The translations under genes and the position numbers were made by a program. Below the pieces are notes generated by a model. That model was not told where the DNA came from. It did no database searches and saw nothing but the letters and a program-made list of their open reading frames with translations. From Candidatus Atribacteria bacterium (GTDB lineage Bacteria > Atribacterota > Atribacteria > Atribacterales > Atribacteraceae), in the NCBI GenBank assembly GCA_026390275.1, contig JAPLGF010000146.1:1-6721 (forward strand): DNA of 6,721 nucleotides. The letters run 5' to 3'. Shown here in pieces: positions 1-5,681 of the stretch. How positions within the stretch are numbered: the stretch's first letter is position 1; each line of letters opens with the position of its first letter.

Positions 1-1
1 A

Positions 2-249
2 ACCCTCTCGGCAATCCTGGAGCTAACTCTTTATGGTCAGGAACTGATCAATAAGTTCTATCCTGGAAATACCGCCCGACCGGCTCAACTATATGCTTCC
101 ATGCTATCCTACGAGCAATCTTCCCGCCACGATTCGAACAAACTGGCCCGGGCGTTGATCCAGATTCTCATCATCGAAAAATCTATCTGGAATCTCTTTT
201 TACCCTTTACACCGAGGAAGACTTCAAAAACCTCAATTGGTGTGGTTAA
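2..249 (+). CDS. 3' end of an unidentified gene, probably frameshifted
   Basis: The 5' end lies outside the window. From position 2 one frame is open (TLSAILELTLYGQELINKF..., then ...SNKLARALIQ) and stays open to a TAA at 260-262, but after about position 165 it turns into low-quality sequence. The frame ending in TAA at 247-249 reads more like a real C-terminus there (RKIYLESLFTLYTEEDFKNL, ending NWCG). The simplest reading is one gene with a single indel around 160-175, moving from the second to the first frame. I do not recognise the family. If there is no frameshift, the gene simply ends at 262. The first frame cannot be the whole gene because it has a stop at 52-54. Confidence 0.35.
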
Positions 250-359
250 TGAACGATTTTAAAGAACGTAAAAAGATCACCCATCAGGCGGGCGCCGGCA
301 ACGGCAAGAGTCGGGGAGGCGCTGAACCGGAAAGGCAAGCGGTGGGCAACCGACGATAG
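249..359 (+). CDS. possible 36-residue ORF overlapping the upstream stop (TAATG)
   Basis: An ATG at 249-251 shares its A with the TAA stop of the preceding frame, a layout typical of translational coupling. It opens a 36-codon frame ending TAG at 357-359. The product starts MNDFKERKKITHQ and continues into a Gly/Arg/Ala-rich, basic tail. No ribosome binding site is convincing. The tail coincides with an unusually G+C-rich patch (about 285-356), so the frame may be open by composition alone. No family is recognised. It points toward the minus-strand gene that ends at 364, so the two genes converge with four bases between them. Confidence 0.18.
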   Translation: MNDFKERKKITHQAGAGNGKSRGGAEPERQAVGNRR

Positions 360-363
360 GGGA

Positions 364-873
364 TTATTTTCTCCTCACAAATCCGGGAACCAGCCCGAGC
401 AGCAAGGCCACCCCGATGAGTTCCGGAATATACACCCCGGGGTTGTTTAATAGCCCGGAAATCCACATGTGCAGCCATTCCTCACTGTTTTCCTTGGGGA
501 AGGCCCAGCCATAAAGAGGCCAGAAGAAAGTGAAGGGTTGGAGCCACAGTTCATCCAACCCTTCATGAATCAAGCACCCCATAGCCAGGATGAGCCCGGT
601 ATTGGAATGAAATCGGCGGCGAAAATAGATCCCGATGGCGAATAGCCCCAGGAGAAAAAGCAGGGTATGGGCATAGATTCTCCCGTTTCCGATTTGATTT
701 TTAAATATGATTCCGCCCAGGGGCTTATCGATGATATCGGGGAGCATGGATCCAATCAAGATCAACGGGAAGATCGATTCCAGATCGATCTTTTTTCCCT
801 TCCCCCATCGGGAGATCGAGGCTCCTGCCTCAAAAACCCCAAGGGTGATTCCCAGGTGTCCAAACAACAGCAC
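364..873 (-). CDS. YdjM/DUF457-family membrane-associated metal-dependent hydrolase (putative)
   Basis: This 169-residue protein looks like the LexA-regulated YdjM / DUF457 family of inner-membrane putative metal-dependent hydrolases. Their substrates are mostly unknown. Visible family marks are the N-terminal His in MLLFGHLGITLG (H6), the acidic pair in MLPDIIDKPLG (D46, D49), the His in YAHTLLF (H69), and HEGLDELWLQP (H103, D107), followed by FFWPLYGW. Hydrophobic stretches near residues 34-45, 70-84, 92-103 and 148-165 fit several membrane segments. The start is a GTG at 871-873, chosen because GGAG (883-886, minus strand) sits 9 nt upstream and the motif-bearing N-terminus begins there. 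The gene stands alone, with no partner on its strand. I see no LexA box, so SOS control is not supported here. Family assignment is fairly sure; the reaction is unknown. Confidence 0.82.
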   Translation of the reverse strand: MLLFGHLGITLGVFEAGASISRWGKGKKIDLESIFPLILIGSMLPDIIDKPLGGIIFKNQIGNGRIYAHTLLFLLGLFAIGIYFRRRFHSNTGLILAMGCLIHEGLDELWLQPFTFFWPLYGWAFPKENSEEWLHMWISGLLNNPGVYIPELIGVALLLGLVPGFVRRK

Positions 874-952
874 GGGTTTTATCTCCTATCCTGAAAATAC
901 CGTAAATCATGAATAGTGAAATGTAAATAGTTCAGGGCATCACACCGGTTTT

Positions 953-972
953 GGGCGCATCACCATACGCCC
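953..972. repeat. short hairpin of dispersed-repeat type
   Basis: GGGCGCAT and ATACGCCC flank a 4-nt loop (CACC). The stem is 8 bp with one C/A mismatch on the plus strand, which becomes a G-U wobble in a minus-strand transcript. The motif with its downstream CTACG resembles short repeats that recur between genes in many draft bacterial genomes; that resemblance is from memory, not from a search. It lies about 80 bp upstream of the minus-strand GTG at 873, so it could fall in that gene's promoter or leader. Confidence 0.4.
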
Positions 973-1107
973 CTACGAAAAGGCACCACCCCTCTCGAGG
1001 AAAGACTGTAAAATGTAAAAGGTTAAAGGTAAAAACCCGAAGAAAGCCTTTATCCGGACTTCTCCCTTTGGGATTCGATCCCTTTCATTGGATAAAAAAA
1101 GCTCGGG

Positions 1108-1370
1108 GGGAGGGGTCTGATAGTCGAGGAAGGTGGTGTCTTGCAGGGCAAACACCAGGGGGGTTCTCTTTTCACCCGCTCGGTGGTGGCCTGGTAATGG
1201 GAGGCAAGAGGGATGTTCATGGTCATCTCCAGATGATCAAAGAACCGATAACCGGCTTTGGTTTTGGCTCGGCTCCCGCAGACCGGGGGGATGTTCCCCT
1301 GCGGACGGGCAAAGAAATCCCGAGCAATGGTGAAGAGCCGTTTTTGGAGGCGCTCATCCCCCCGGTCTGC
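1108..1370 (-). pseudogene. IS4-family (Tn5-like) transposase, N-terminal remnant
   Basis: Reading the minus strand from 1370, the frame gives ADRGDERLQKRLFTIARDF, then GSRAKTKAGYRFFDH and YQATTERVKREPP. This matches the N-terminal DNA-binding region of Tn5-like IS4 transposases (pattern LGD-RL-KRL ... A-K-AYRF ... RV). At a run of six G (1158-1163, plus strand) the frame breaks. In the next frame it resumes as VFALQDTTFLDYQTPP, which matches the stretch holding the first catalytic Asp (QDTT). Similarity ends near 1108, so the remaining catalytic Asp and Glu are missing. A one-base indel in the homopolymer plus loss of about three quarters of the protein make this a dead fragment. The open frame extends upstream to 1418 but without recognisable similarity. 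No terminal inverted repeats were found. Confidence 0.75.
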
Positions 1371-1451
1371 TCTCCGGGGAGGAAGAACGAACGGTGGGGA
1401 CTTGCTCCCCCCCCACATTATACGACAAAAGGGGAAGCAAAAAAAGTCATG

Positions 1452-1462
1452 GTGCCTGGCAC
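1452..1462. repeat. REP-like palindrome GTGCCTGGCAC
   Basis: This is a perfect 5-bp stem (GTGCC/GGCAC) around a single T, followed by CTAAGTTATTAAGTTC, which holds two overlapping TTAAGTT-like words. Palindromes of this GGTGCCTGGCAC type often occur as REP-like repeats linked to Y1 (IS200/REP-associated) transposases, though none is in the window. Its status as a repeat is a guess without the rest of the genome. Confidence 0.3.
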
Positions 1463-1495
1463 TAAGTTATTAAGTTCCGCCCCTCAACCCAGTGT

Positions 1496-1517
1496 CCCCT
1501 TCTTTGTTAAAGTGGGG
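1496..1517. repeat. imperfect CCCC/GGGG hairpin
   Basis: CCCC (1496-1499) pairs with GGGG (1514-1517), and CTTT (1502-1505) pairs with AAAG (1509-1512). The loop is 3 nt, with a 2-nt bulge on the left and 1 nt on the right. No T-run follows, so it is not a good intrinsic terminator. It looks like another small dispersed palindrome next to the one at 1452-1462. Confidence 0.3.
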
Positions 1518-1544
1518 AAATTTGGTTGGTAGAGGTAGGTTTTT

Positions 1545-1578
1545 ATCCTCATCTGGTGCCGTTACCCGGCATGAGGAT
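1545..1578. promoter_or_regulatory. 8-bp perfect inverted repeat upstream of the multicopper oxidase
   Basis: ATCCTCAT (1545-1552) and ATGAGGAT (1571-1578) are perfect complements separated by 18 nt. The centre contains a further GCC (1558-1560) and GGC (1568-1570) that can pair. The dyad lies 107 bp before the oxidase ATG. It could be an operator, a leader hairpin or a decayed repeat. It does not look like a known copper-regulator box, so any regulatory role is inference. Confidence 0.25.
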
Positions 1579-1614
1579 CCCAAAATATTTTCCTTATAAG
1601 TATTTATTATCGGA

Positions 1615-1626
1615 ATGGGAACCCAT
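1615..1626. promoter_or_regulatory. dyad ATGGGAACCCAT in an A/T-rich leader
   Basis: A 5-bp perfect dyad (ATGGG/CCCAT, 2-nt centre) sits 58 bp upstream of the oxidase start. It lies in an A/T-rich tract (about 1582-1665) that includes TATTAT at 1605-1610. The tract is where a promoter would be expected, but I find no well-spaced -35 box, so no promoter is called. The dyad is a candidate operator only. Confidence 0.2.
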
Positions 1627-1684
1627 CCTTAAAGGTTTTATAGTTTATTAATTTTCTTCAATTCGAATCAAGAGACGGAGGGGG

Positions 1685-3628
1685 ATGAGTAAAGTGTTTG
1701 CAAAAAAATTTATCCTTCTCGTAATAGCTTTATTTCTTACCATTTCTACGGTTGCTTACGCCGAAATGTCACATTCCATGGGGTCAATGGTGGAAAACCG
1801 TCCGGTCGCCCGGTCGGGGAAAATTATCCATTACGATTTATACATCAGTGACGGGTATATCAATGGACAGTCCGGGGTTTACCCCTCGGAAGATCCAAGC
1901 AATATCGCCGGATGGGAATCTCCGGTGTATATATGGGGTTTTTCCGATGTCGACCCGGGTGGTATGTTGACCTATCCCAGATATCTCAACCTGCAGAAAG
2001 TTCCAGACGGTGCGGAAGCAGATAAAGGATCACCGGTGGGAAACGCTAAGTTCCCAGCTCCTTTCATCGAAGTCAGTGTGGGTGATGATGTCTATGTCAC
2101 CATCCATAACCGGGGCTTTTATCAGGAAAAGCAGCAGGTTCAGGATGAGCACACCATGCATCTTCATGGAATTCACGCTCAAACCCCCTATGATGGTTTT
2201 CCGGAAAGCGCTGGTGGATATAGTGAAAAACTCTGGATGTTTTGGCGTGATCCGGATTATGGTGGACCCTATAAAAATTTGAACAACTTGAAAGTGGGTG
2301 GGGATCCTCTATCAACTCTCTTAAAAGATCGCTGGTGGAACAACCTGGATGCAAAATCTCAACAGGCCTGGATGGCAGCCAATACCGCCAATGATGTCCC
2401 TCCCGCCATAGGGAAAGACGGGAAAGTTTTGAATTCCGAAAAAACCACACTGGCTATCAATAAATTAAGCCCATCGGGAGGGATTCCCAGCCAGTTCAAT
2501 ACCGAAGATTTCCCACCTGGAACCCCTCGCGAAACCATCGAAGCCGATTCTCAATTTACCTATTATTTCCGGGCTGAGCATCCCGGCACCTATATGTATC
2601 ACTGCCACGTCGCGGCCTCCGAACACGTCCAGATGCACATGTTTGGTGCCCTGATCGTCCGGCCGGCCGATTATTTCCCCAAAGATTTAGGTGCTCCCAT
2701 CGACTCCAATTACATCGACAAGGACAACAACCGGGTGGTTTCCTTTGACGACGAGAGAAAGAATTCAGTGAAAATCGAGCTTCCGGTAGGGATTGTCGAG
2801 TATCCGGCTGGTTCTTTGGTAAAGAATATCCTCACCGTTTATGGCGCCGGCACCAACTCTGAATATGACAAAGAATATACTTTTGTTCTGAGCGAACTTG
2901 ATCCCCGTTGGCACAAAATCATCGAAAGCGGTGAAGGGTCCTTCTACCCACCTGATTGGAAGCCAGAAATCTGGTTTGTCAATGGTCGGACTTTCCCTCA
3001 AACCGTGTTTCCCTTTCAGTTCAATACCCTGGAGCCAGATCCTACCCAGAAAGGAAAAACCTGGTATAAACCCGAGCCGGCTTATAATACTTTTATCAGT
3101 GTCAAACCCAAGGAAAAATTCTTAGTTCGCTGGGTCAACATGGGGTTCCAGTCCCACCCCATGCACCAGCACGGCTGGCACATGCAGGTTATCGGAACTG
3201 ACGGCATGCCCTTAACCCAACCCTATATGAAATTTACCCTCCACATCGGTTCGGGAGAAACCTATGATACCATCACCATAGCCGACCCAGTCTACGGTGT
3301 CACCGTCCCCTCCGGAGCACCTCTATCTCAGAAAGAACCCGGTCAGGAAAACAGCAATTGGCCGGTCATTTACCCCATTCATGATCACAACGACTTCCAG
3401 GTCACAACCAATGGGATCTACCCGGGGGGAGCGGTCATTCTCATGGCGGTCAGTGATGTCCCCAATCCTCTGCCGATATCCTGGTTCAATCCTTATGATA
3501 AAACCATTACCGAACTTGGCAGTAACAAAATTCTCAAAAAAATGGGGGTTCCCGCTGAAAATCCATCACAAACTCCTCCAAAAAACCCTCAGGATGGAGA
3601 ATCAAACCCGAAAAATACTAAAAATTAG
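1685..3628 (+). CDS. exported multicopper oxidase
   Basis: This 647-residue multicopper oxidase couples one-electron oxidation of a substrate to reduction of O2 to water; the substrate here is unknown. A Sec signal peptide (charged start, hydrophobic residues about 9-22, AYA cleavage near 26) places it outside the membrane. Two cupredoxin blocks are visible. The first (about 125-330) has H156-TMHLHG (H159, H161) and HCHVAASEHVQMHM (H306, C307, H308, H314, M319). The second (about 420-595) has HPMHQHGW (H491, H494, H496) and HDHND (H566, H568). Four HxH pairs give the eight trinuclear-centre His. The type-1 Cys occurs only in the first block, since the last motif has no Cys. An insert at about 180-285 separates the first two motifs. 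The tail (about 622-647) is Pro/Asn/Lys-rich. The ATG follows GGAGG (1677-1681) at a short 3-nt spacing but is fixed by the signal peptide. An intrinsic terminator ends the unit. Confidence 0.93.
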   Translation: MSKVFAKKFILLVIALFLTISTVAYAEMSHSMGSMVENRPVARSGKIIHYDLYISDGYINGQSGVYPSEDPSNIAGWESPVYIWGFSDVDPGGMLTYPRYLNLQKVPDGAEADKGSPVGNAKFPAPFIEVSVGDDVYVTIHNRGFYQEKQQVQDEHTMHLHGIHAQTPYDGFPESAGGYSEKLWMFWRDPDYGGPYKNLNNLKVGGDPLSTLLKDRWWNNLDAKSQQAWMAANTANDVPPAIGKDGKVLNSEKTTLAINKLSPSGGIPSQFNTEDFPPGTPRETIEADSQFTYYFRAEHPGTYMYHCHVAASEHVQMHMFGALIVRPADYFPKDLGAPIDSNYIDKDNNRVVSFDDERKNSVKIELPVGIVEYPAGSLVKNILTVYGAGTNSEYDKEYTFVLSELDPRWHKIIESGEGSFYPPDWKPEIWFVNGRTFPQTVFPFQFNTLEPDPTQKGKTWYKPEPAYNTFISVKPKEKFLVRWVNMGFQSHPMHQHGWHMQVIGTDGMPLTQPYMKFTLHIGSGETYDTITIADPVYGVTVPSGAPLSQKEPGQENSNWPVIYPIHDHNDFQVTTNGIYPGGAVILMAVSDVPNPLPISWFNPYDKTITELGSNKILKKMGVPAENPSQTPPKNPQDGESNPKNTKN

Positions 3629-3632
3629 TTTC

Positions 3633-3677
3633 CCCGGCAGTCGGTCTCGATCATGTTTCTGGCTGCCGGGTTTTTTT
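3633..3677 (+). terminator. intrinsic terminator of the multicopper oxidase gene
   Basis: CCCGGCAG (3633-3640) pairs perfectly with CTGCCGGG (3663-3670), followed by seven T (3671-3677). Extra wobble and C-G pairs can extend the stem inward. It starts 5 nt after the oxidase stop codon, so the oxidase is probably transcribed as a single gene on its 3' side. Confidence 0.9.
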
Positions 3678-3693
3678 AAAAGAGTAAAGCAAG

Positions 3694-3753
3694 GGGGTCA
3701 GGTCTTGATAGGTGAATTTCATACCGAGAACTGATATTTCAAGACCTGACCCC
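3694..3753. repeat. 60-bp element with perfect 15-bp inverted ends
   Basis: GGGGTCAGGTCTTGA (3694-3708) and TCAAGACCTGACCCC (3739-3753) are exact reverse complements around a 30-nt centre. Symmetry of this length, non-coding and without a following T-run, suggests a REP/MITE-like dispersed element. Similar GGGGTCAGGTCTTGA motifs are, from memory, common intergenic repeats in several bacterial phyla and are sometimes linked to Y1 transposases. Its right end touches the first codons of the lipoate-ligase fragment, so it may mark where that gene was broken. Confidence 0.7.
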
Positions 3754-4031
3754 GAGAATCTGGGGAATCTCCGTTTTTCATCATTAAAAAGATTCGCCAT
3801 TTCGAATTTGGTAAAATTGAAGCCTGGCTTGATGTGAAACAGGGAAGCGTAAATAAATGCCGGTTTTATGGAGATTTTTTTGGACGGAATGATAAAATCG
3901 AGATTGAAAAACGGTTGATGGGTTGCCGATATGAAGAAAATTGTCTGGTTATGGCCTTGCACGGAATGACAATTGGGAACTATTTTCAGGGAATGACTAT
4001 CGATAGATTTATACAGTTCTTGGTGGAATGA
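3750..4031 (+). pseudogene. lipoate-protein ligase C-terminal domain, orphan fragment
   Basis: The open frame (preceded by TGA at 3747-3749, ending TGA at 4029-4031) gives FEFGKIEAWLDVKQGSVNK, CRFYGDFFGRNDKIEIEKRL, MGCRYE and YFQGMTIDRFIQFL. This is the small C-terminal domain of LplA-type lipoate-protein ligases, which attach lipoate to E2 and GcvH proteins (pattern FG-ie--ldVk-G-i---kFyGDFFg ... L-G-ry ... YF-G-t--ef--ll). The adenylating N-terminal catalytic domain, about 250 residues, is absent. The frame starts right at the 15-bp inverted repeat, with no ATG or ribosome binding site. A GTG at 3834 lies inside the domain, so it is not a natural start. Most likely this is the remnant of a truncated lplA. 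The alternative is a stand-alone LplB-like accessory protein (about 90 residues in Thermoplasma), starting at an unusual codon near 3780-3783. Confidence 0.68.
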
Positions 4032-4064
4032 ATACGACTCATTTGGAAAGGGAAGGGAATTGAC

Positions 4065-4412
4065 ATGTACCGGACAAATGTGAGCGAAGTCAGGGAGATA
4101 AAAACTCCCCATGGGAAAAGAGTTCGCTGGTTGATCCCCAGGGAAGTGGGGGCGAAAAATTTTGAAATGAGATATTTTACCATCACCAACGAAAGCCAAC
4201 CCTCAGAGGAATCCCATCCCTGGGAACACCAGGTCTTTGTCTTATCCGGGAAAGGAATCATACAGAGTGGCGATACCGAAATCACGGTGGGACCGGGGGA
4301 TGCCATTTACATCGCCCCCGATGAACCTCATCTGGTTAAAAATGAACCCAACCAGGTCTTTACCTTTCTTTGCATGATCCCAGCTGGATATGAAGATCGG
4401 GTGAAGGGGTGA
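4065..4412 (+). CDS. small cupin-domain protein
   Basis: This 115-residue single-domain cupin is a beta-barrel fold that usually binds one metal ion and acts as a small enzyme or a sugar or metabolite sensor. Cupin motif 1 is SHPWEHQVFVLSGKG (residues 50-64; H51, E54, H55). Motif 2 is GPGDAIYIAPDEPHLVKN (76-93; D79, P85, H89). Many relatives have an extra His before the HPWEH block, where this one has Ser50, so the metal set may be reduced. The ATG follows AAGGG (4053-4057) at 7 nt, a good start. Its stop is 9 nt before the URO-D-like gene, so the two almost certainly share an mRNA. The cupin may bind or isomerise the substrate of that partner; this is inference. No signal peptide is seen, so it is cytoplasmic. 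Confidence 0.9.
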   Translation: MYRTNVSEVREIKTPHGKRVRWLIPREVGAKNFEMRYFTITNESQPSEESHPWEHQVFVLSGKGIIQSGDTEITVGPGDAIYIAPDEPHLVKNEPNQVFTFLCMIPAGYEDRVKG

Positions 4413-4421
4413 GAAAATAAG

Positions 4422-5366
4422 ATGAGAGATCAGGTTGTACGAGCAATTCAAAGAAACCACCCCGATTATGTGCCCCTGTTTATCTGGAATCAAGATTTTG
4501 AACAATCGGATATCGTCTTTGGAGAAATTCAAAAACACTTTTTGGGGGAAAAACGAGATTATTCCGAATGGGGATTCCGCTGGTCAAGAAAAGATGAAAC
4601 CATGGGCCAACCCCTGGAACCCATCCTCAAAGATTGGGACTCGATCGAGCAACTCACCCCTCCTCCATTATCATTCCCCGGTCGATATGATGAGCTCCTT
4701 CAAAAGAAAACCAAATTTCCTGATAAATTTCTGATGGCGAGCCTGGCGTTGTCAGGATTCACCACCATGACCTTTCTTGCCGGGTTTGAAGAGGTATTAA
4801 CCGCTTTGTATACCAGGCCTCAACCGGTCGAGCGATTGATCGATATTGTTTTCGGTTTTGAAGAAAACCTCATACGAGAAGTATCGGCTCTGGGAGTTGA
4901 CGCCATTATCTTTTTGGATGATTGGGGTTCGCAAAACGGGCTGATGATTGCTCCCGATCGATGGAGAAAAATCTTCAAACCCCGGTATAAAAGACAATTC
5001 GATCTCATCCACCAGCAAGGGATGTATGTCTATTTTCACACCTGCGGTTTTATTTACCCCATCATTCCAGATTTCATAGAAATTGGTGTTGATATTCTCA
5101 ACATCAGCCAGCCAAATCTCTATGACATTCCTCAATTAGGCAGAGATTTTGGGGGTTCGGTTTGTTTTTGCTGTCCGGTCAGCTACCAAACAACCGGGAT
5201 TTCCGGAAACCCCTCCGATATCCATGATTATATCGAACATCTCTTCGAACACCTGGGACACCATAACGGGGGATTGATTGGATATGCAGAAGAGTACCAT
5301 TCCATTGGAATGAGTGAGGAAAACTATCGAGCGAGTATCCTGGGATTCAAAAATTTGATGTATTGA
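4422..5366 (+). CDS. URO-D/MtaA-superfamily protein (uroporphyrinogen decarboxylase-like, not HemE)
   Basis: This 314-residue cytoplasmic protein belongs to the uroporphyrinogen decarboxylase/corrinoid methyltransferase (MtaA, CmuA) superfamily, a TIM-barrel fold. Visible marks are DAIIFLDDWGSQNGLMIAPD (residues 160-179), RWRKIFKPRYK, HTCG (H206, C208), and GVDILNISQPN. True HemE carries an N-terminal Arg-rich motif (RPVWxMRQAGRY); here the corresponding part reads HPDYVPLFIWNQDFE, so heme synthesis is unlikely. H206-x-C208 plus a Cys cluster (C248, C250, C251) resembles the HxC...C zinc site that activates thiols in MtaA-type methyltransferases, but the residue matching the second Cys is not certain. 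Length is near the lower end for the family (about 330-360). It follows the cupin by 9 nt with a weak GGGGTGA upstream. No corrinoid protein gene is adjacent. Methyl transfer or decarboxylation of an unknown metabolite is possible. Confidence 0.85.
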   Translation: MRDQVVRAIQRNHPDYVPLFIWNQDFEQSDIVFGEIQKHFLGEKRDYSEWGFRWSRKDETMGQPLEPILKDWDSIEQLTPPPLSFPGRYDELLQKKTKFPDKFLMASLALSGFTTMTFLAGFEEVLTALYTRPQPVERLIDIVFGFEENLIREVSALGVDAIIFLDDWGSQNGLMIAPDRWRKIFKPRYKRQFDLIHQQGMYVYFHTCGFIYPIIPDFIEIGVDILNISQPNLYDIPQLGRDFGGSVCFCCPVSYQTTGISGNPSDIHDYIEHLFEHLGHHNGGLIGYAEEYHSIGMSEENYRASILGFKNLMY

Positions 5367-5410
5367 CTCTTAATCCAGGTAATCCAGTGACGAGTAAATA
5401 GAAAAAAAGC

Positions 5411-5454
5411 CGTCATTGCGAGACCACGCATTTTGAGGCCATGATAATCTCATC
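5411..5454 (+). repeat. degenerate dispersed repeat, copy 1 (CGTCATTGCGAG type)
   Basis: It begins CGTCATTGCGAG and ends ATAATCTCATC. It aligns end to end with the unit at 5520-5561 (CGTCCTTGCGAG ... GCAATCTCATC), with a diverged centre. The CGTCATTGCGAGGAGCG...GGCAATCTC type is, from memory, a frequent intergenic repeat in many bacterial genomes. Confidence 0.55.
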
Positions 5455-5470
5455 CAACAACAAAACTGTC

Positions 5471-5506
5471 ATCCTAAGCCTTCTTTTTTTCTGAAGGCGT
5501 GAGGAT
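5471..5506. repeat. imperfect hairpin repeat (ATCCT ... AGGAT)
   Basis: ATCCT (5471-5475) pairs with AGGAT (5502-5506), and GCCTTC (5478-5483) pairs with GAAGGC (5493-5498), around a T-rich loop. It is bounded by GTC on the left and ATCATCC on the right, like a GTCATCCTGAG-type repeat unit. It begins 16 bp after copy 1 and ends 13 bp before copy 2. Confidence 0.5.
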
Positions 5507-5519
5507 ATCATCCAAAATC

Positions 5520-5561
5520 CGTCCTTGCGAGGAGCGTCTTATGCGACGTGGCAATCTCATC
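5520..5561 (+). repeat. degenerate dispersed repeat, copy 2 (CGTCCTTGCGAG type)
   Basis: Same orientation and ends as the unit at 5411-5454 but with the better preserved core GCGAGGAGCG and GCGACGTGGCAATCTC. The core has partial dyad symmetry (GAGCGTC and GCGACGT). The two copies flank the hairpin at 5471-5506. Confidence 0.6.
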
Positions 5562-5640
5562 TTTTCTTCGTTTATAAGGGATAAACAAAAAAGGTACCCA
5601 CCCCCTACCACCTCCAGGAAGGGAAATGAAAAGGGATGGG

Positions 5641-5681
5641 ATTCTCACGTCGTCTGGTTAAAACACCAGACTCCTCAGAAT
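5641..5681. repeat. imperfect hairpin repeat (ATTCT ... AGAAT)
   Basis: ATTCT (5641-5645) pairs with AGAAT (5677-5681), and GTCTGG (5652-5657) pairs with CCAGAC (5666-5671), around an A-rich loop. It is followed by GACAGAATGAG. It looks like the reverse-strand counterpart of a GTCATTCTGAG-type repeat. The outer arms are not fully complementary. Confidence 0.5.

Larger units (their letters stand above)
874..1684. other. 811-bp gene-free gap with transposon debris and palindromes
   Basis: No intact gene is supported here. The plus-strand open frame at 951-1532 is only the antisense of an IS4-type remnant and has no family features. Contents, listed separately: a hairpin at 953-972, a decayed transposase at 1108-1370, palindromes at 1452-1462 and 1496-1517, and two dyads at 1545-1578 and 1615-1626 in front of the multicopper oxidase. 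The short motif around 1010-1035 (TGTAAAAGGTTAAAGGTAAA) looks like A/T-rich linker. I see nothing further in the remainder. Confidence 0.6.

Noticed and set aside
667..916. Plus-strand open frames opposite the hydrolase gene
   Set aside because: They are antisense shadows of the minus-strand YdjM-like gene, which has motifs, a start and a ribosome binding site.
951..1532. 193-codon open frame on the plus strand
   Set aside because: Composition is Gly/Pro/Lys-rich without any family pattern, no ribosome binding site, and the opposite strand carries a recognisable transposase remnant.
1545..1578. Intrinsic terminator on either strand
   Set aside because: The stem is perfect over 8 bp, but no T-run follows it on either strand.
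1582..1665. Sigma-70 promoter of the multicopper oxidase
   Set aside because: TATTAT at 1605-1610 could be a -10 box, but no reasonable -35 hexamer lies at 16-18 bp, so the call is not supported.
3651..4306. Minus-strand open frames opposite the lipoate-ligase fragment and cupin
   Set aside because: No protein family features, and both plus-strand frames are clearly the coding ones.
4422..5366. True uroporphyrinogen decarboxylase (hemE)
   Set aside because: The Arg-rich N-terminal substrate-binding motif of HemE is absent and no heme genes are adjacent.
5411..5561. CRISPR array
   Set aside because: Only two diverged direct copies plus hairpins of other types; no regular repeat-spacer pattern and no cas genes.
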